In this document: piece after piece, positions 1 to 49,343 of the stretch | Layout of the letters: each line of letters opens with the position of its first letter | Numbering within the stretch: position 1 is the stretch's first letter | NCBI GenBank assembly: GCA_949775045.1 | Contig: OX459097.1 | Coordinates: 10,899,619 to 10,963,618, forward strand | Direction of reading: 5' to 3' | DNA from: Metridium senile | Taxonomy: Eukaryota > Cnidaria > Anthozoa > Actiniaria > Metridiidae | DNA length: 64,000 bases | Notes under the pieces: generated by a model | The model's database searches: none | Told to the model about the DNA's origin: nothing | The model's input: only the letters and a program-made list of their open reading frames with translations | Made by a program: the position numbers and the translations under genes

Positions 1-174
1 AAAACAGTTATATATTGCATTTACCTTTAGATATATTTTGTTTTGATTTGATTGCTTAGAAACCCATTTAAAACAGTAGTATATTGCATTTACCTTTAGA
101 TATATTTTGTTTTTATATTTGTTTTATTTTGGTTGCTTAGAAACCCATTTAAAACAGTTGTATATTGTATTTAC

Positions 175-180
<6 letters not shown>
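1..180. repeat. Three tandem copies of a 68-88 base unit across an exon edge
   Basis: The string GCATTTACCTTTAGATA and its surroundings (CATTTAAAACAG upstream, GCTTAGAAACCC downstream) occur three times at about 18, 87 and 170. The last copy contains the donor site of CEP350 exon 34, so the repeat unit has copied the exon end together with its splice donor into the following intron. Confidence 0.8.
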
Positions 181-37488
<37,308 letters not shown>

Positions 37489-37556
37489 GACCTTTCGAGA
37501 CGGACTTCATAAAACACAACAAAGCACCCTCGAGAGATTTTCCGCATTTATTAGCC

Positions 37557-37725
37557 CTGCAAATTTAATATACATCAGCTTTAAGGTTGGTAAACATATC
37601 GATAATACTGAAATGTGCTTTTTGAGTGTTTTTGTTGTTGCTTACCTTGTAAAATGACAGGGAAATCATCGTTATTTTTGGTGTCATTCTTCGTTGGTCA
37701 TTTCCATACGCCCGCCATTTATTTG
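37557..37725 (-). promoter_or_regulatory. CEP350 leader intron and probable promoter
   Basis: Upstream of the ATG, a minus-strand acceptor lies directly after 37557-37558 and a strong donor (AAG then GTAAGC) at 37641-37645, so the 5' leader probably has two exons, 37646 to about 37720 and 37389-37556. At 37711-37720 the minus strand reads AAATGGCGGG, a YY1-type motif often seen at metazoan start sites of housekeeping genes. The start site itself is inferred. Confidence 0.45.
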
Positions 37726-38076
37726 TTTTCCCCGAATTGGATTCTGAGAAGTACTCTGGAATTCTGGGTATTTCGAAATCTGTGTGGGAGGGGTGGGTGA
37801 TAATGGAAAAACATCAAAATTGTCAATGATGTATTAATGTTTGCTTTTTTCGGCTGTTTATAATTAACGAATACACTACATTGGTCTTTCTAATGTTCTG
37901 AATGGACTAATTTGTAAACATCAATAGTAAATCGACACATTGTGTTTTAACATGCTCTTTTCAAAATCACCTTTTTGCTGTCGTATGGTCATTATACCTT
38001 CTACAAACGTATACATATAAATGCCAACATATAATTAACCTCCTATCGTCCGTGGTACCTTATATATAAACACATA

Positions 38077-38342
38077 CCGTATTTCCTCGAAAAAGCGCCG
38101 CGGCGCTTATCATAAATATTTCTCGATCTTACTGTCCCCTTCTTGATCAGAACTATACGAATATTAGTGAAAGAACTTAATGGGCGAGCGGTGAAATATA
38201 ATTACTTTAAACAAAAGAATATAGCTTTTGATAAAAATGTATTCCAATGCTGTTCTAGAGTGACATTATAGCGTTAAAGTGCGCGCTTATTCGGGGGCGG
38301 CGCTTATTCGGGGACGGCACTTATTCGAGCAAAATAATACGG
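38077..38342. mobile_element. MITE with CCGTATT ends, TA target
   Basis: CCGTATTTCCTCGAAAAAGCGCC at the left, GCGCTTATTCGGGG repeats and AATACGG at the right, flanked by TA. It lies in the spacer between CEP350 and the first receptor gene. Confidence 0.75.
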
Positions 38343-38775
38343 TACATATATAGGCCGACAAATAATTAACGGCCTCCCATCTTCAGCGGTACGTTATAAC
38401 AGAACACGTTTTTATATAGCGGTTTGCTCAGTTCAATTGTTATAGTACTGAAAGGGAGATCATTAGCGGGTCATTTTTTAACTCATTGCATGATGTGAAC
38501 GGAAGTCTTAATATCAGATATAAAGGGAATTGAATTTTGAAGATTTTCAATGTTGTATGCAACTGTGGAAAGACGGCTAGATTTTCAAGAAAAATATCAA
38601 AGACTTGCAACTCTTTTTTGAAAACTTAATTCGGAATAGGACATACATCTATAAACATCCGTAGTACATTTCAACTGTTAGAAACAAGTTCATTCTAGGT
38701 CTTCTACGTGCATATTTTGGACAAGGCTGAAGAAGTTCAAATGAATTGCTAGTCATAAAGGATTTTGTTTTTGTA

Positions 38776-41021
38776 ATGTTCCTGATGGAATTCTCGTTCT
38801 TGATCCTGTTCCGTCAAACGGTTTTTTTGGTGGTACCAAGTGAAACATCGGCTCATGCTAATTTAACTACAAGCCACATCAACTCAACTTTTGCAGCACT
38901 TTACAATAGCAACAGCAATGGTAAGTATTTTCTGAACATCACATCACATCACATCACATCACATCACATCACATCACATCACATCACATCACATCACATC
39001 ACATCACATCACATCACATCACATCACATCACATCACATCACATCACATCACATCACATCACATCACATCACATCACATCACATCACATCACATCACATC
39101 ACATCACATCACAACATATCACAACATATCACATCACATCACATCACATCATGCACATCACAGCATGCCATCCCGCCACATCATGTTAAATCACACATAC
39201 ATTCAATCAATTACAACCACCATTTTTTATTTACAGGTTCAAAAGAAATCGACCTACAAAGAGCCAAAAAGTTAGTAACAAAATGCACATTACATAGAAT
39301 GAGCAACGGAAAAATGTACTGCCTAATCAATGGCCTCTTAAATGTAAAATACTCTGAGTTTAAAAGATTATTAGAACTATTGCTTAAAGAGACAATCGAG
39401 TTACTTGAAAAAGGGACAGAAAGATTTGACCGTATTTTTTACGGGAAAGTACCCTCGACTGTACGCCCTCCCAAAACTTTCATAATTCCATTAATAATAC
39501 CAAGAAAAAAAACGATCTTCAAATTCACCAATATCCCGAAGAGCAGTCTAATTCAAAAAAATTGCAGAGCAATTATGAAGAATGTCACAGAGTCGGTATT
39601 GAATAACTCATTCGTCTATACTAACGCAACCAACCACGATATTTCAACCACGATATTTCTAAACAACCAGTCAGCAGTCATCCTTCATAAGACAGGAAAT
39701 GTACTGCACTTCATTAATGTAGATACGATAGCCAATCAAAGTCAAGGGGCACATATTTGCCAGGCTCAATACAATTGCTCTGAAATGGATCTTTTTGGGG
39801 GAAAAGAATTAAAATTGAAGTTGAAAAATATATCGACAAAGGTTAATTTCTCTGAGAAACGTCTTAATTTGTCTGAAAAGGGCATTCAATACGCTTGTTT
39901 GTCTGAAATGACAATTAACTGTTCTGGAAGATGGTTGCTGTAAAGAAGATGAGTTCGAGGTCTTGGAGAATAGATCAATATTGGTGAATGCCACCAACAA
40001 ACTCTATGATTGGTCAGAATACGTTTGGCAAAACCGTAGTGTTTTGGTCTGTGAAAAGATATTGGCCAACTATTTACCAACAACAAAGGAGGTTGATATC
40101 CTGTCCATCTTGACATCGGTTTGCATGTCAATATCGATTATTGCACTGGTCTTTGTCCTCGTCACCTATTCCTTGTTCACTGAGCTACGAACACCACCAG
40201 GCATTAACCTCATGAACCTCAGTGTTGCCATTCTTCTTGCACAACTGTTATGGTTACTTGGAAGTGGACAGACAGACACACCCATGGCTTGTACTGCCAT
40301 AGCTGTCCTTCTTCACTACTTTTTCCTGGTGTCCTTCGCGTGGACGTCAATCATCGCCTTTGATACTTGGAGGGCCTTCACTACAAAAGAAACACTCTCG
40401 TTCGTTGTACAAAAACATACAAGGCAAATGCACAGCTTACGATATATGGCAGTTGGATGGCTTTCTGTACTGGTGTACGTGGCCATATGTGTTGCTCTCA
40501 GCCAATCGGATACCGTGTTGATAGGATACGGATCACGTGATGCATGCTGGATCGCTGACAACAATGCTAAGCTGTATTTCTTTGGCATTTCTGTTGGACT
40601 GGCGATTGTCTTCAACATCGTCTTCTTCTCCATGACAGTAAAGGCCATCAAAGATACTCACAACCAAGCAAGCCTCATTGCCAACCAATCAGAAAGGAAG
40701 CGTCAATTTGGTGTGTACGTGCGCATTGCATCTTTGATGGGCTTCACTTGGGTGTTTGGTTTTGCTGTACCATTTGGATGGCTGTCTGAAATCCTTTCAT
40801 ACGTCTTTGTAGTGCTGAACAGCTTGCAGGGCGTGTACATCGCCGTTGCTTTTGCCCTCAACAAACGCACAAGAAAACTCTACAGAGATTTGATAAGAGG
40901 AAAACGTCAACCTCCCAACCTTAAGCACGATAAAAGAGACACAACGAGGCTGAGATCATCAGCTGCAAGCCTGCAACAGAGTGCTGTTTTGAAAACATCA
41001 AATATGGCGATTAACGTTTAA
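38776..41021 (+). pseudogene. Methuselah/secretin-like 7TM receptor A, with a frameshift
   Basis: Cell-surface G-protein-coupled receptor. Exon 1 is 38776-38920 (signal peptide starting MFLMEFSFLILF), exon 2 is 39237-41021; the intron is mostly an ACATC satellite. The ectodomain is rich in N-glycosylation sites. Seven membrane helices follow, with class B signatures: LRTPPGINLMNL after TM1, CTAIAVLLHYFF in TM3, FAWTSIIAFDTWRAF, GYGSRDACWI in loop 2, and RKRQFGVYVRIASLMGFTWVFGF at TM6. No GPS cleavage motif is seen before TM1, as in Methuselah-like receptors. Relative to copy B there is one extra base near 39941: the ectodomain frame stops at 39943 and the TM frame is open from about 39942. 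It may be a pseudogene, a natural null allele or an assembly error; the TM part is otherwise intact (about 642 residues if read through). Confidence 0.75.
38936..39170. repeat. (ACATC)n pentanucleotide array inside receptor A intron
   Basis: About 37 perfect copies, then variants (ACAACATATC). It starts 16 bases after the exon 1 donor. Confidence 0.95.
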
Positions 41022-41027
41022 TTTATA

Positions 41028-41317
41028 CACTGCAAAAACGGCTGAGTAGCTACAACACAGTATATTGCGTTAATCATGCATTCAGGATGACACTTTATAG
41101 TGAGTAAACACAACTCTATAGTGAGTAAACCCAACTCATTATTGAGTAAAAGTGAGGTTAAACTCAAGATATTGAGTACATTGTACTCAATGGTGCGTCT
41201 TCATCTATGTTTACTCTCAATAATGAGTTGGGTTTACTCACTATAAAGTGTTATCCTGAATGCATGGTTAATTAACGCAATATACTGTGTTGTATCTACT
41301 CAGCCGTTTTTGCAGTG
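41028..41317. mobile_element. 290-base MITE directly after the receptor A stop codon
   Basis: Ends CACTGCAAAAACGGCTGAG and inverse, TA on both sides. Internally it is palindromic with repeats of the TAGTGAGTAAAC type. It begins seven bases after the TAA, so it must form the 3' UTR of the gene. Confidence 0.85.
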
Positions 41318-41392
41318 TAGTGATAATGTAGCCTTCTCCGCCTGACCCCCGGGGGATTCAGAGGTAAAAGTATCGGGTATGCTCCTCTAATA

Positions 41393-41641
41393 CAGTAAAA
41401 CTCCACTTATAAGAACCTAGATTTGTCCAAGTCAGCCTGAACAGGTTCTTATATAAATGGTGCTTAACTTGAAATCAGGCTATCTAGGTTATGTTAGCAT
41501 CACTCCATCATTACAACACCTTTCTTCTTATTCTATTTACATACAGGTCAATGCTTTAGCACATGGCTCTCTTTTTACAAAAAAAAAAATTCAGCCTGAC
41601 AGGTTCTTAAATTTTAGGTTCTTATACGCGGGGTTTTACAG
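41393..41641. mobile_element. Pogo-like MITE, TA target
   Basis: Left end CAGTAAAACTCCACTTATAA with GAACCTA; right end inverse CTGTAAAACCCCGCGTATAA with GAACCTA. TA flanks both ends. Confidence 0.75.
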
Positions 41642-41664
41642 TATACCGATTCTTCTGATTTGCA

Positions 41665-41960
41665 TGAAGGAATAGAAAACGCGCGCGCGTGCTTTGTGCA
41701 GTATAAAGCACGCGGGGTTGTCAGAACACGAGAGAAGTGTTAAGAGAAGCATGACGCTAAGCAGAGTGCTTCTCAACACTTCTCAAGTGTTCTGACAATC
41801 CCCAAGTGCTTTATAACTGCATACAGTACAGAAAGCAAGTTTTTTATTTCTTTTATAAAATAGAAATTGATCAACATGCAAACGCGCGTGCTGTGTGCTC
41901 TCATAAAGCACGCACCTCAACCAATCAAAATACGTGATTTCAAATAGTTATTTTATAATA
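41665..41960. mobile_element. About 300-base hairpin repeat, copy 3
   Basis: Third close copy. It abuts the pogo-like element, so this spacer is built from three MITEs in a row. Confidence 0.85.
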
Positions 41961-42099
41961 AGGTTTAATTGAATTTTCTCGGATTTACTTTAATCTTGAC
42001 AAATTTATGAAAGAGCTTATGTTGGAGTTTTGCATCTGTATAAGATATACAGTGGTTTGACTTCGATTTTCGATGATCGAAAATGACTCCACCCATTTA

Positions 42100-42429
42100 C
42101 AGTGCGACTACTGAAACCGGAGCCACCGGCCAAAACAAATTTCAAAATATAAAGTTTTTGATCCTATTACAAATATTGTTACTTCGACAAATATTGTTAC
42201 TTCGATAAACAAAGTTTTTGAGATCAAACAAAAAAAATTATAGAGGGTTCTCACAGGCTAAGATGTTTCTTATTCAATCTTGATCTATTCCGTTCACATA
42301 TAATGAAAATTATTAGCATTTTAATCAAAATGAAAATTAAACATACGTAGGAATTATATTGTTCATATTCTCGATCGTTATTGGATATATAATAATGTTT
42401 TGGTGGCCCCGGTTTCAGTAGGCGCACTG
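42100..42429. mobile_element. MITE with CAGTGCGACTACTGAAACC ends
   Basis: Left CAGTGCGACTACTGAAACC, right inverse, TA on both sides. The inner segment around TCTCACAGGCTAAGATGTTT recurs inverted at 57427-57485. Confidence 0.8.
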
Positions 42430-42609
42430 TAAAGATCTTGGACAAAATATAGACAGTAAAATGAGCACATACTTTAATTATTCAGTGTACTGAACATATT
42501 GTTCCAGCTTTAAGATCTATATATAGTGCTATAATAGATTCTTATTTGTATTCGGTATATTTAGTATAGCATCCTATTTCAAAAATCGTTGTCGCAGCCA
42601 AAGCTACAA

Positions 42610-43560
42610 TGAACACTGCTAAAGACTCATGGTTACTTATCAGCATGCATCGCGCGAAATACTGAATTTTGTGGACCATAATCATCGCACACTCAAACGT
42701 TTAGATATCTTTTACGATGTGAGTGCGAATTTACGCTCTTAATAAATCGTTTAGCGTTTTGTTTTATTTGTTTTTTTCGTAATACGACTAAATGCGAATG
42801 ACCCATAACACTTAAATCAAAATGAACAACGCAAAGCATGCCTGTAAGTAAGCATTGCTCTTTGAGGCTGCATGCAAAGGATGTTTGAGGACACGTAAGT
42901 CTTTTTGTGGGCTTATAACTTCAAAAAGCAACATTTTAATACTTAGAAATACTTAAAAACGCTTAAAACAAATACTTCTATGCTTTTTACGAAATATAAT
43001 TAATAGAAATGTCCTTTTTGTGTCCGGATATCAATAAATTTGGAGGGGTAAATACATTTTCAACAATCTCTGATCTTGAAGTGTTTGACCCCGGTGTTTG
43101 ACGTTGTCCACGTTACTGATGTATTCTCAATCTGGTACCTTATTCCATGTAGGAAAAGAGAGAAGGGAACTTAGAAGAATTGTAAAAGTCACTACGAAAA
43201 GATTATAAAATAATACGAAATACTTGCAGACCACCACCTGCTACAGTGAAAAGATTGTATATATAGTTAATATACTATATTTAGGGACCATGCACTTTGC
43301 CAGTTTTAGATTCAATACGACCAAAACACTAGTCGTTTGATTGGTGATTTTATTTACACATTCAATTCAATCAAGTTACTATCATACTTGCAACCTGCTA
43401 CAGTGAAAAGGAATGTATAGTAATATTATATTTAGGGAACACTTTGCCAGTTTTAGATTCAATAGGACCAAAACACTCATGCAACAAGAGAACGTTTAAG
43501 TGGGTGATTTTATTCACACATCCAAGCAAGTTTGTTTTGAGCAATTGATATGATGATGAA
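42610..43560. repeat. Intergenic repeats: inverted copy of the 21.4 kb repeat and a 165-base tandem duplication
   Basis: 42610-42790 is the inverse of 21480-21600. 43222-43385 is duplicated at 43386-43537 (CTGCTACAGTGAAAAG, CTTTGCCAGTTTTAGATTCA). No gene is seen between the two receptor genes. Confidence 0.75.
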
Positions 43561-44290
43561 TTGAAAAACTAGTAATGTTCTACCCACGCCGGTTATCTAT
43601 TCAGTTGCCTACGTTAGCTCTTTGTTGAATTAAAGTAAAAAATAACAAGCTTGGGGTGCGTGTTAGGTAATAGGTACTTTATTGATTCTCCTCAAAGGCT
43701 TTTCAGAAACAATTTACAAATATATAAATATAAAAATTATTTACAATGTATAAAACTTTTAATGTATTGTGAAATAACTATAGCAATATTGTATTTATTT
43801 AGTGGCATAGCCTGTGACAAATGTATCGAAAGAAGACTCAATCTTGAGTAAGAAAGCATTTCCAGCTAGCAATAAAACAACGTTAAAATGGAAAAAACTT
43901 GTAATAAGGCAATGGATAAACGATCCAAAGCATCTAAAATACTAAAATATAGAGAGAGCTTTTAAAGTGCAGCCGACCGGCGCACAATACATGCAATCAA
44001 TTATTAAAAGTGTTATTACTATTTTCAAACTAGTGATCAAAAATACATACACAACATGTTTTCAGATGTCGTTTTGAAAGCCAATACGTATTAAATAAAA
44101 CGACGCAAATGCAAATGCTAGTCATTCAGACGCCACAGTGGATAAGGAACATTCATTTTCAGCCAACAGTTACACAAACATTCAAGCGTGGTGGGTTGAA
44201 GTTATACACTTCCTTGAGTTACATATGTAGATTTGTTACATTTCTTTGCCGGTGCGTTTCTTTCTTACATGACATGTACTGTAGCTGAAA

Positions 44291-47026
44291 ATGAAGGTTG
44301 GTTTTACTGTTAGGCTAGTAATTTTGGTCTTTTTGTGCCAAGCGTTTCTTTGGATGGAAAGTAAGGGATCGTTTGTCAATTCAACTACAAATGCGAGTAG
44401 GAATTCCATCAAAAGTGACAAAAACGGTACGTTGTTTCATCGTTAAATAACACCAACTTCCATGCACTAAATAACACTAATTAGTGATAAACACTAAAAA
44501 CACTAAATAACAATAACTCCTACTAAAACCCATTTTCTACGAAAATATTATATATTTATAAAAAAATCTTAAATTACTGAAATCAAGCTCAAGTAATTGA
44601 ACGTACACTGGTGAAGGTGTTTAAGCTATTTATTTGAACAGATCGACCTACAGACGTTTCGGGTCTATATAACCCTCGCAGTTAAACAGCTCTAATGCAT
44701 GTATGAGATGGTTTTACTACGAAAGGAGGGCATACAAGCGCAATACAGCACAATTAATTTATCTTCCACGTATTAATTTAACTCGCTTTGTTAACTAGCA
44801 GTACAACATACCATTCACTTATTGCTAGTAGTACGTTAAACGAAATCATCCAACTGATATTTTGCGGCAAAAAGGAGAAGCATGCATCAATCAATCAATC
44901 AATCAATTTATTAAAGTTATAACGTGGGATAAGGTCGCCCTTATATCCGAGCCAGAGCCTCATGTACAAAACGTATGCAATCTGCCGGATCTTCCAAGCC
45001 AGTAGCTAAGGTTTCTAAATTCACTTTCTATATATATAGCTGACGGCAAATTGAAAGTTCACCTGGTCTTTCATATTTATACTAAGTAACTCTGAATTAT
45101 TTAACAGATACCATCGAGACAACTTTAAGTAAATTTGATGAATGTAGTGGGAATGGCACGTTTACAAATGGAAGTTGCATCAGCCTAGAAAGCACCAACA
45201 AAAGTGTAAATCCTGCTGAAATTGAGACTACCTTCAAACCTGGAGAGAGAATCGATGATTTCTGGATTCCTTCTTTAAGAAAAATGGTTCACAGTAGTCA
45301 AAGGTCGAAGAAAAAGATTATTAAAACCACCGTTAGGAAAAAAGAAACTGCTGTCAGACTAACCAGCTCGAAAAAATCAAGTACGACGAGCTTTCACTCT
45401 AGAAAAACCACAGTTCCTTACACGAAAACACGTCGTAAATTAATGCCTTCTGTAAGACCAACCAAAAAACAACCGAAAACTGTCGGAAATACCAAGCAAA
45501 AAGTAGCAGTTACACTAAACAATATGCAGCCACGACAGGCACAAGACACAAAACCACTCCTTTCTCGCGCAAAGCCACCGAAAAGACAAGGAAACATAGC
45601 TAACGGCACTAGTAATCCAAATAGAACAGATACACCAAGATTACTACCAAGGCCTGATATCCTCAAGGACGCAATACCATTTTCTTTTTCAGATGCATTT
45701 GATGAACCCGTTTCTGTTGTAAACAAAAACGTACAACATGAATTAGGATCAGAACATAAATCTGCCATAGTACAAAGAGAAAACATTACCAGTGTTTTAC
45801 CAAAACCATCTACACCCGATTCCGAAACAACATTGACTGCTAGAACAACTCACACAATTATACCTTTCAAAGAACAAAACATAACATTCACCGGTGAACC
45901 AAACTTTACCATGATAACAATAACTTGTTTTGGAGAATGGAGATTACTAAACGAAGAGGAGTTCCAGGTCTTGGAAAATAGATCAATATTGGTGAATGCC
46001 ACCAACAAACTCTATGATTGGTCAGAATACGTTTGGCAAAACCGTAGTGTTTTGGTCTGTGAAAAGATGCAGTCCAACTATTTACCAACAACAACAGATG
46101 ATTATATCCAGTCCATATTGACATTTATATGCATGCTGATATCGATTATTTCACTAGTCTTTGTACTCGTCACCTATTCCTTGTTCACTGAGCTACGAAC
46201 ACCACCAGGCATTAACCTCATGAACCTCAGTATTGCCATTCTTGTTGCACAACTCCTGTGGTTACTTGGGGGTGGACGGACAGACAAAGCCATGGCTTGT
46301 ACTGCCATAGCTGTCCTTCTTCACTACTTTTTCATGGTGTCCTTCTTGTGGACGTCAATCATCGCCTTTGATACTTGGAGGGCCTTCACTGCAAAAGGAA
46401 CACCCTTCGTGGCTGGCTCAAGACGTACAAGGCGAATACACAGCTTACGATATATGGCAGTTGGATGGCTTTCTGTACTGGTGTACGTGGCCATATGTGT
46501 TGCTCTCGACCAATCAGATACCGTGTTGATAGGATACGGATCACGTGATGCATGCTGGATCGCTGACAACAATGCTAAGCTGTATTTCTTTGGCATTCCT
46601 GTTGGACTGGTGATTGTCTTCAACATCGTCTTCTTCTTCATGACAGTAAAGGCCATCAAAGATACTCACAACCAAGCAAGCCTCATTGCCGACCAATCAG
46701 AAAGGAAGCGTCAATTTGGTGTGTACGTGCGCATTGCATCATTGATGGGCTTCACTTGGGTGTTTGGTTTCGCTGTACCGTTTGGTTGGCTGTCTGAAAA
46801 CCTTTCATACGTCTTTGTAGTGCTGAACAGCTTGCAGGGCGTGTACATCGCCGTTGCTTTTGCCCTTAACAAACGCACAAGAAAACTCTACAGAGATTTC
46901 ATTGGAGGAAAACGTCAATCATCCAAGAACAACCAAGAGAAACGAATTGCTTATGCAACAAAGCTGGAATCATCCAAGAACAAAGAAGCCTTGTATACTA
47001 CAAACAATTTGGCGACCGCTGTTTGA
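44291..47026 (+). CDS. Methuselah/secretin-like 7TM receptor B
   Basis: Intact paralogue of receptor A: join 44291-44426 and 45108-47026, 684 residues, with the single intron in the same position and phase as in A. Residues 1-22 form a signal peptide. Residues about 105-210 are a very basic Ser/Thr/Lys/Arg/Pro-rich stalk, unusual for an ectodomain. A CFGEWRLLNEEEFQVLENR segment and an EYVWQNRSVLVCEK segment precede TM1. Helices lie at about 380-402, 414-433, 442-466, 491-513, 536-557, 585-606 and 611-632; Cys443 and Cys528 can form the conserved TM3-loop 2 disulfide. No GPS motif is visible, so no autoproteolysis is predicted. The ligand is unknown. DNA identity to A is near complete from about 45967 to 46905 but absent upstream. 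Confidence 0.88.
44640..44690 (-). ncRNA. Hammerhead-like motif in receptor B intron
   Basis: On the minus strand: ACTGCGAGGGT, loop TATATAG, ACCCGAAACGTC. Stem II GGGT/ACCC and the GAAAC-GTC boxes are canonical; CUGAUGA is one base short (CTGCGA). Probably the end of a Penelope-like element or retrozyme. Confidence 0.4.
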
Positions 47027-47431
47027 TTGGCTTCAAAAGCAGAAACAAATTTAAAAGTAAAGTCATTAACAATATAAACTATGAACTTATCAACGACATT
47101 TGACATAAGCTCAACCTAAAGATACCATATCATATATTTAGCACTAAATTTAGTAATATACTTTAGCAATTTGCAGTGCTTTGAAATATTTTAAATATAG
47201 ATATATCTAATCAAACGCCTTGTTCAGTTTGTGACCAGGTATTTGAGCTGTAATTGTGTCATGAGAAAATTGTGCTTCGGTATGCTAAGAAAAAAAGAGA
47301 TAGGCATTGTACCAAATCTAGCTTAATTAAAAGGCGCTCAAATCCATAAAAAAGAAATAGTTATTTTTTAATTAGGCATTATAGATACTTTTCGTTCGTT
47401 CTTTATCGGCAAATACAATTTCTTTATCTTT

Positions 47432-47558
47432 CACAGTTCCGTTCTAGTTCCAAGTCGAGGTTCGCGTTGTTGCGCATAGCAAAACTATAATTTATCATGC
47501 GCAACAACAAGAACCTCGACTATCATTCGTGGTCACTGAACGAAACTGTGAAAAGGAC
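47432..47558. mobile_element. Palindromic MITE, same family as 28641
   Basis: TCACAGTTCCGTTC at the left, ATTCGTGGTCACTGAACG and GTGAAAAGGAC at the right; CGAGGTTC/GAACCTCG inner stem. Confidence 0.8.
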
Positions 47559-47609
47559 TAATGAACTCGAAATTTCTTCATACCGCACTCGGCCTACGGA
47601 CTCGAGCTG

Positions 47610-47905
47610 TATTTGAAATTTCTTGTTGTATCCACGATGCCAGGCATGTGATCCCTGATTCCACATCCGGCCCCTGAAATTAATCATACAATCCCGATCC
47701 TTCTTCTGTGATCCCTGATTTCAAATGATTCGGACTATATCCACGATGCCAGGCATGTTGTTCCTGATCCCACATCCCTGAATTTATGTATACGCCATTC
47801 CGATCCCTCTTCTGTGATCCCTGATTTCAGCTCGGATTCGGACTATATGTGATCACCGATCCCAGGCATGTGATCCCTGATCCCACATCCCTCGTCACAA
47901 CCCTG
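47610..47905. repeat. Three tandem about 125-base units
   Basis: Marked by GATGCCAGGCATGT, TGATCCCACATCC and TTCTGTGATCCCTGATTTCA. Confidence 0.8.
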
Positions 47906-48116
47906 AAATAAAATTTCAATGAACTTCGGATGTCTTTGATATAGGATAGTTTTACATACTTCTTATACTGTTCTATGGTTTGGTAGTGAAAGTAAATACA
48001 AATATTAAAATCATTAAATATATATGTAAAGTTAGTCTTTTACGGGTATTTATTTAATAACTTCACATCGTCCCTAACAGAACACGTTTATATATAATGT
48101 TTGTTGCAACTGTTAA

Positions 48117-48757
48117 AGCGGCGTTTACACCAGCAATTTTTCCTTGACAAGGAAAAATTGCTCGTGTAGATGGAGTAAAATGAACAATTTTTCCTTGACA
48201 AGGAAAAGCTAGCATCAGTAGCGGATCTAGGAATATTTTAGGGGGGTGAATGTGAAGCGTATATTTTGGTATTTGTGTGATTGTTCATATGTTACTCATC
48301 TAATAAAACACAATAAAAAGCAGAAAACGGAGCAAAAATGGGGGGGTGGCTAGCCACCCTATTCACCACCCCTAGATCCGCCACTGAGCATGTTGGCTTT
48401 TCCTTGACAAGGAAAAATTGTCAGGGTTGAAATTTGCTCGTGTAGACGGACAACAAGGAAAATGTGGCAAGGAATATTAATGAGATTAGTTCCCAGTCTT
48501 TTCGCACGATCAGTCGAAACGCCATTTGTTTTTTTACTCGACAAGGGACTGGAACCAATATTATGTTAGTACTCCGCTGATTGCAAGGCATTGCGGGCAC
48601 AACCTAAACTTGTAAAGGAAAACTTGTTCATCATCTACACGAGCAAGGAAACCTTGTCAATATAAAATAGTCAAGGAAAACTTGTTGATCGTCTACACGA
48701 GCAATGAAAATTGTCAAGGATACTTGTCAAGGAAAAATTGCTCGTGTAAACGCCGCT
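48117..48757. mobile_element. 641-base TTAA-flanked MITE
   Basis: Ends AGCGGCGTTTACAC and inverse, TTAA on both sides (48113, 48758). It is built from repeated palindromes of TTTTCCTTGACAAGGAAAA. It hosts a nested element at 48216-48386. Confidence 0.85.
48216..48386. mobile_element. hAT-like MITE nested in the TTAA element
   Basis: CAGTAGCGGATCTAGG and inverse CCTAGATCCGCCACTG, flanked by AGCAT on both sides. It contains GGGGGGTG and its complement. Confidence 0.75.
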
Positions 48758-48797
48758 TTAAACAGTTGTGAAAGGGAGATCATTAAAGGGTCATTCC

Positions 48798-49343
48798 CCC
48801 GGGATAGGGGTGCTCGACGGACCTTTTAGGGTCGAAAATAAAACCCTCGCGTACCTTTTAGGGCCCGGGGGGGTTACTCCCCGGAGGTTTTGAAAATGAC
48901 CCCTAAAAGGTACGCACAGATACAAATAAAGCAGATTAAAAATGACCCTTAAACTCGAAAAGGATCCTAAAAGGTACGCACAGGAAATATAAAAGATACG
49001 CCGATCACCCCTACCACTTGGACAAAAGGAGAAATCCCCCGGGTTTTAGGGTCTCGAACTGGCATCATACCGTTTAGGGTCAGTTTTCGAACTTAAGGTT
49101 ACACATATTGAAACAGTGTCATATAAAAATACTACTTGTAAACTTCAACAATACATCAACATTGTTTCTCTAAAGCTCAAATATACTCGAGCTTTTCTTA
49201 TGTTAAATGTGGTCGTACCTTTTAGGGTTGGAAATCACTATCTGAGTTAATTTATGCGTACCTTTTAGGGTCATTTTCAAATCCGTCCGTCGAGCACCCC
49301 TATCCATTTTTCGAGTTCCCCCTACCCCCTCCCACCCGGGGAG
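48798..49343. mobile_element. About 546-base element with 8-base target duplication
   Basis: Flanked by GTCATTCC (48790-48797, 49344-49351). CCCGGG-rich ends, GATAGGGGTGCTCGACGGAC with its inverse at the far end, and many TACCTTTTAGGG units inside. An 8-base duplication suggests hAT. Confidence 0.75.

Noticed and set aside
40316..40651. Minus-strand 111-residue ORF mirrored at 46324-46659
   Set aside because: Both are antisense shadows of the conserved receptor TM coding sequence; conservation follows the plus-strand protein.
45908..46090. GPS autoproteolysis site in the receptors
   Set aside because: The expected Cys-Trp-Cys-Cys pattern and HL-T/S cleavage site are absent before TM1; Methuselah-like arrangement preferred.
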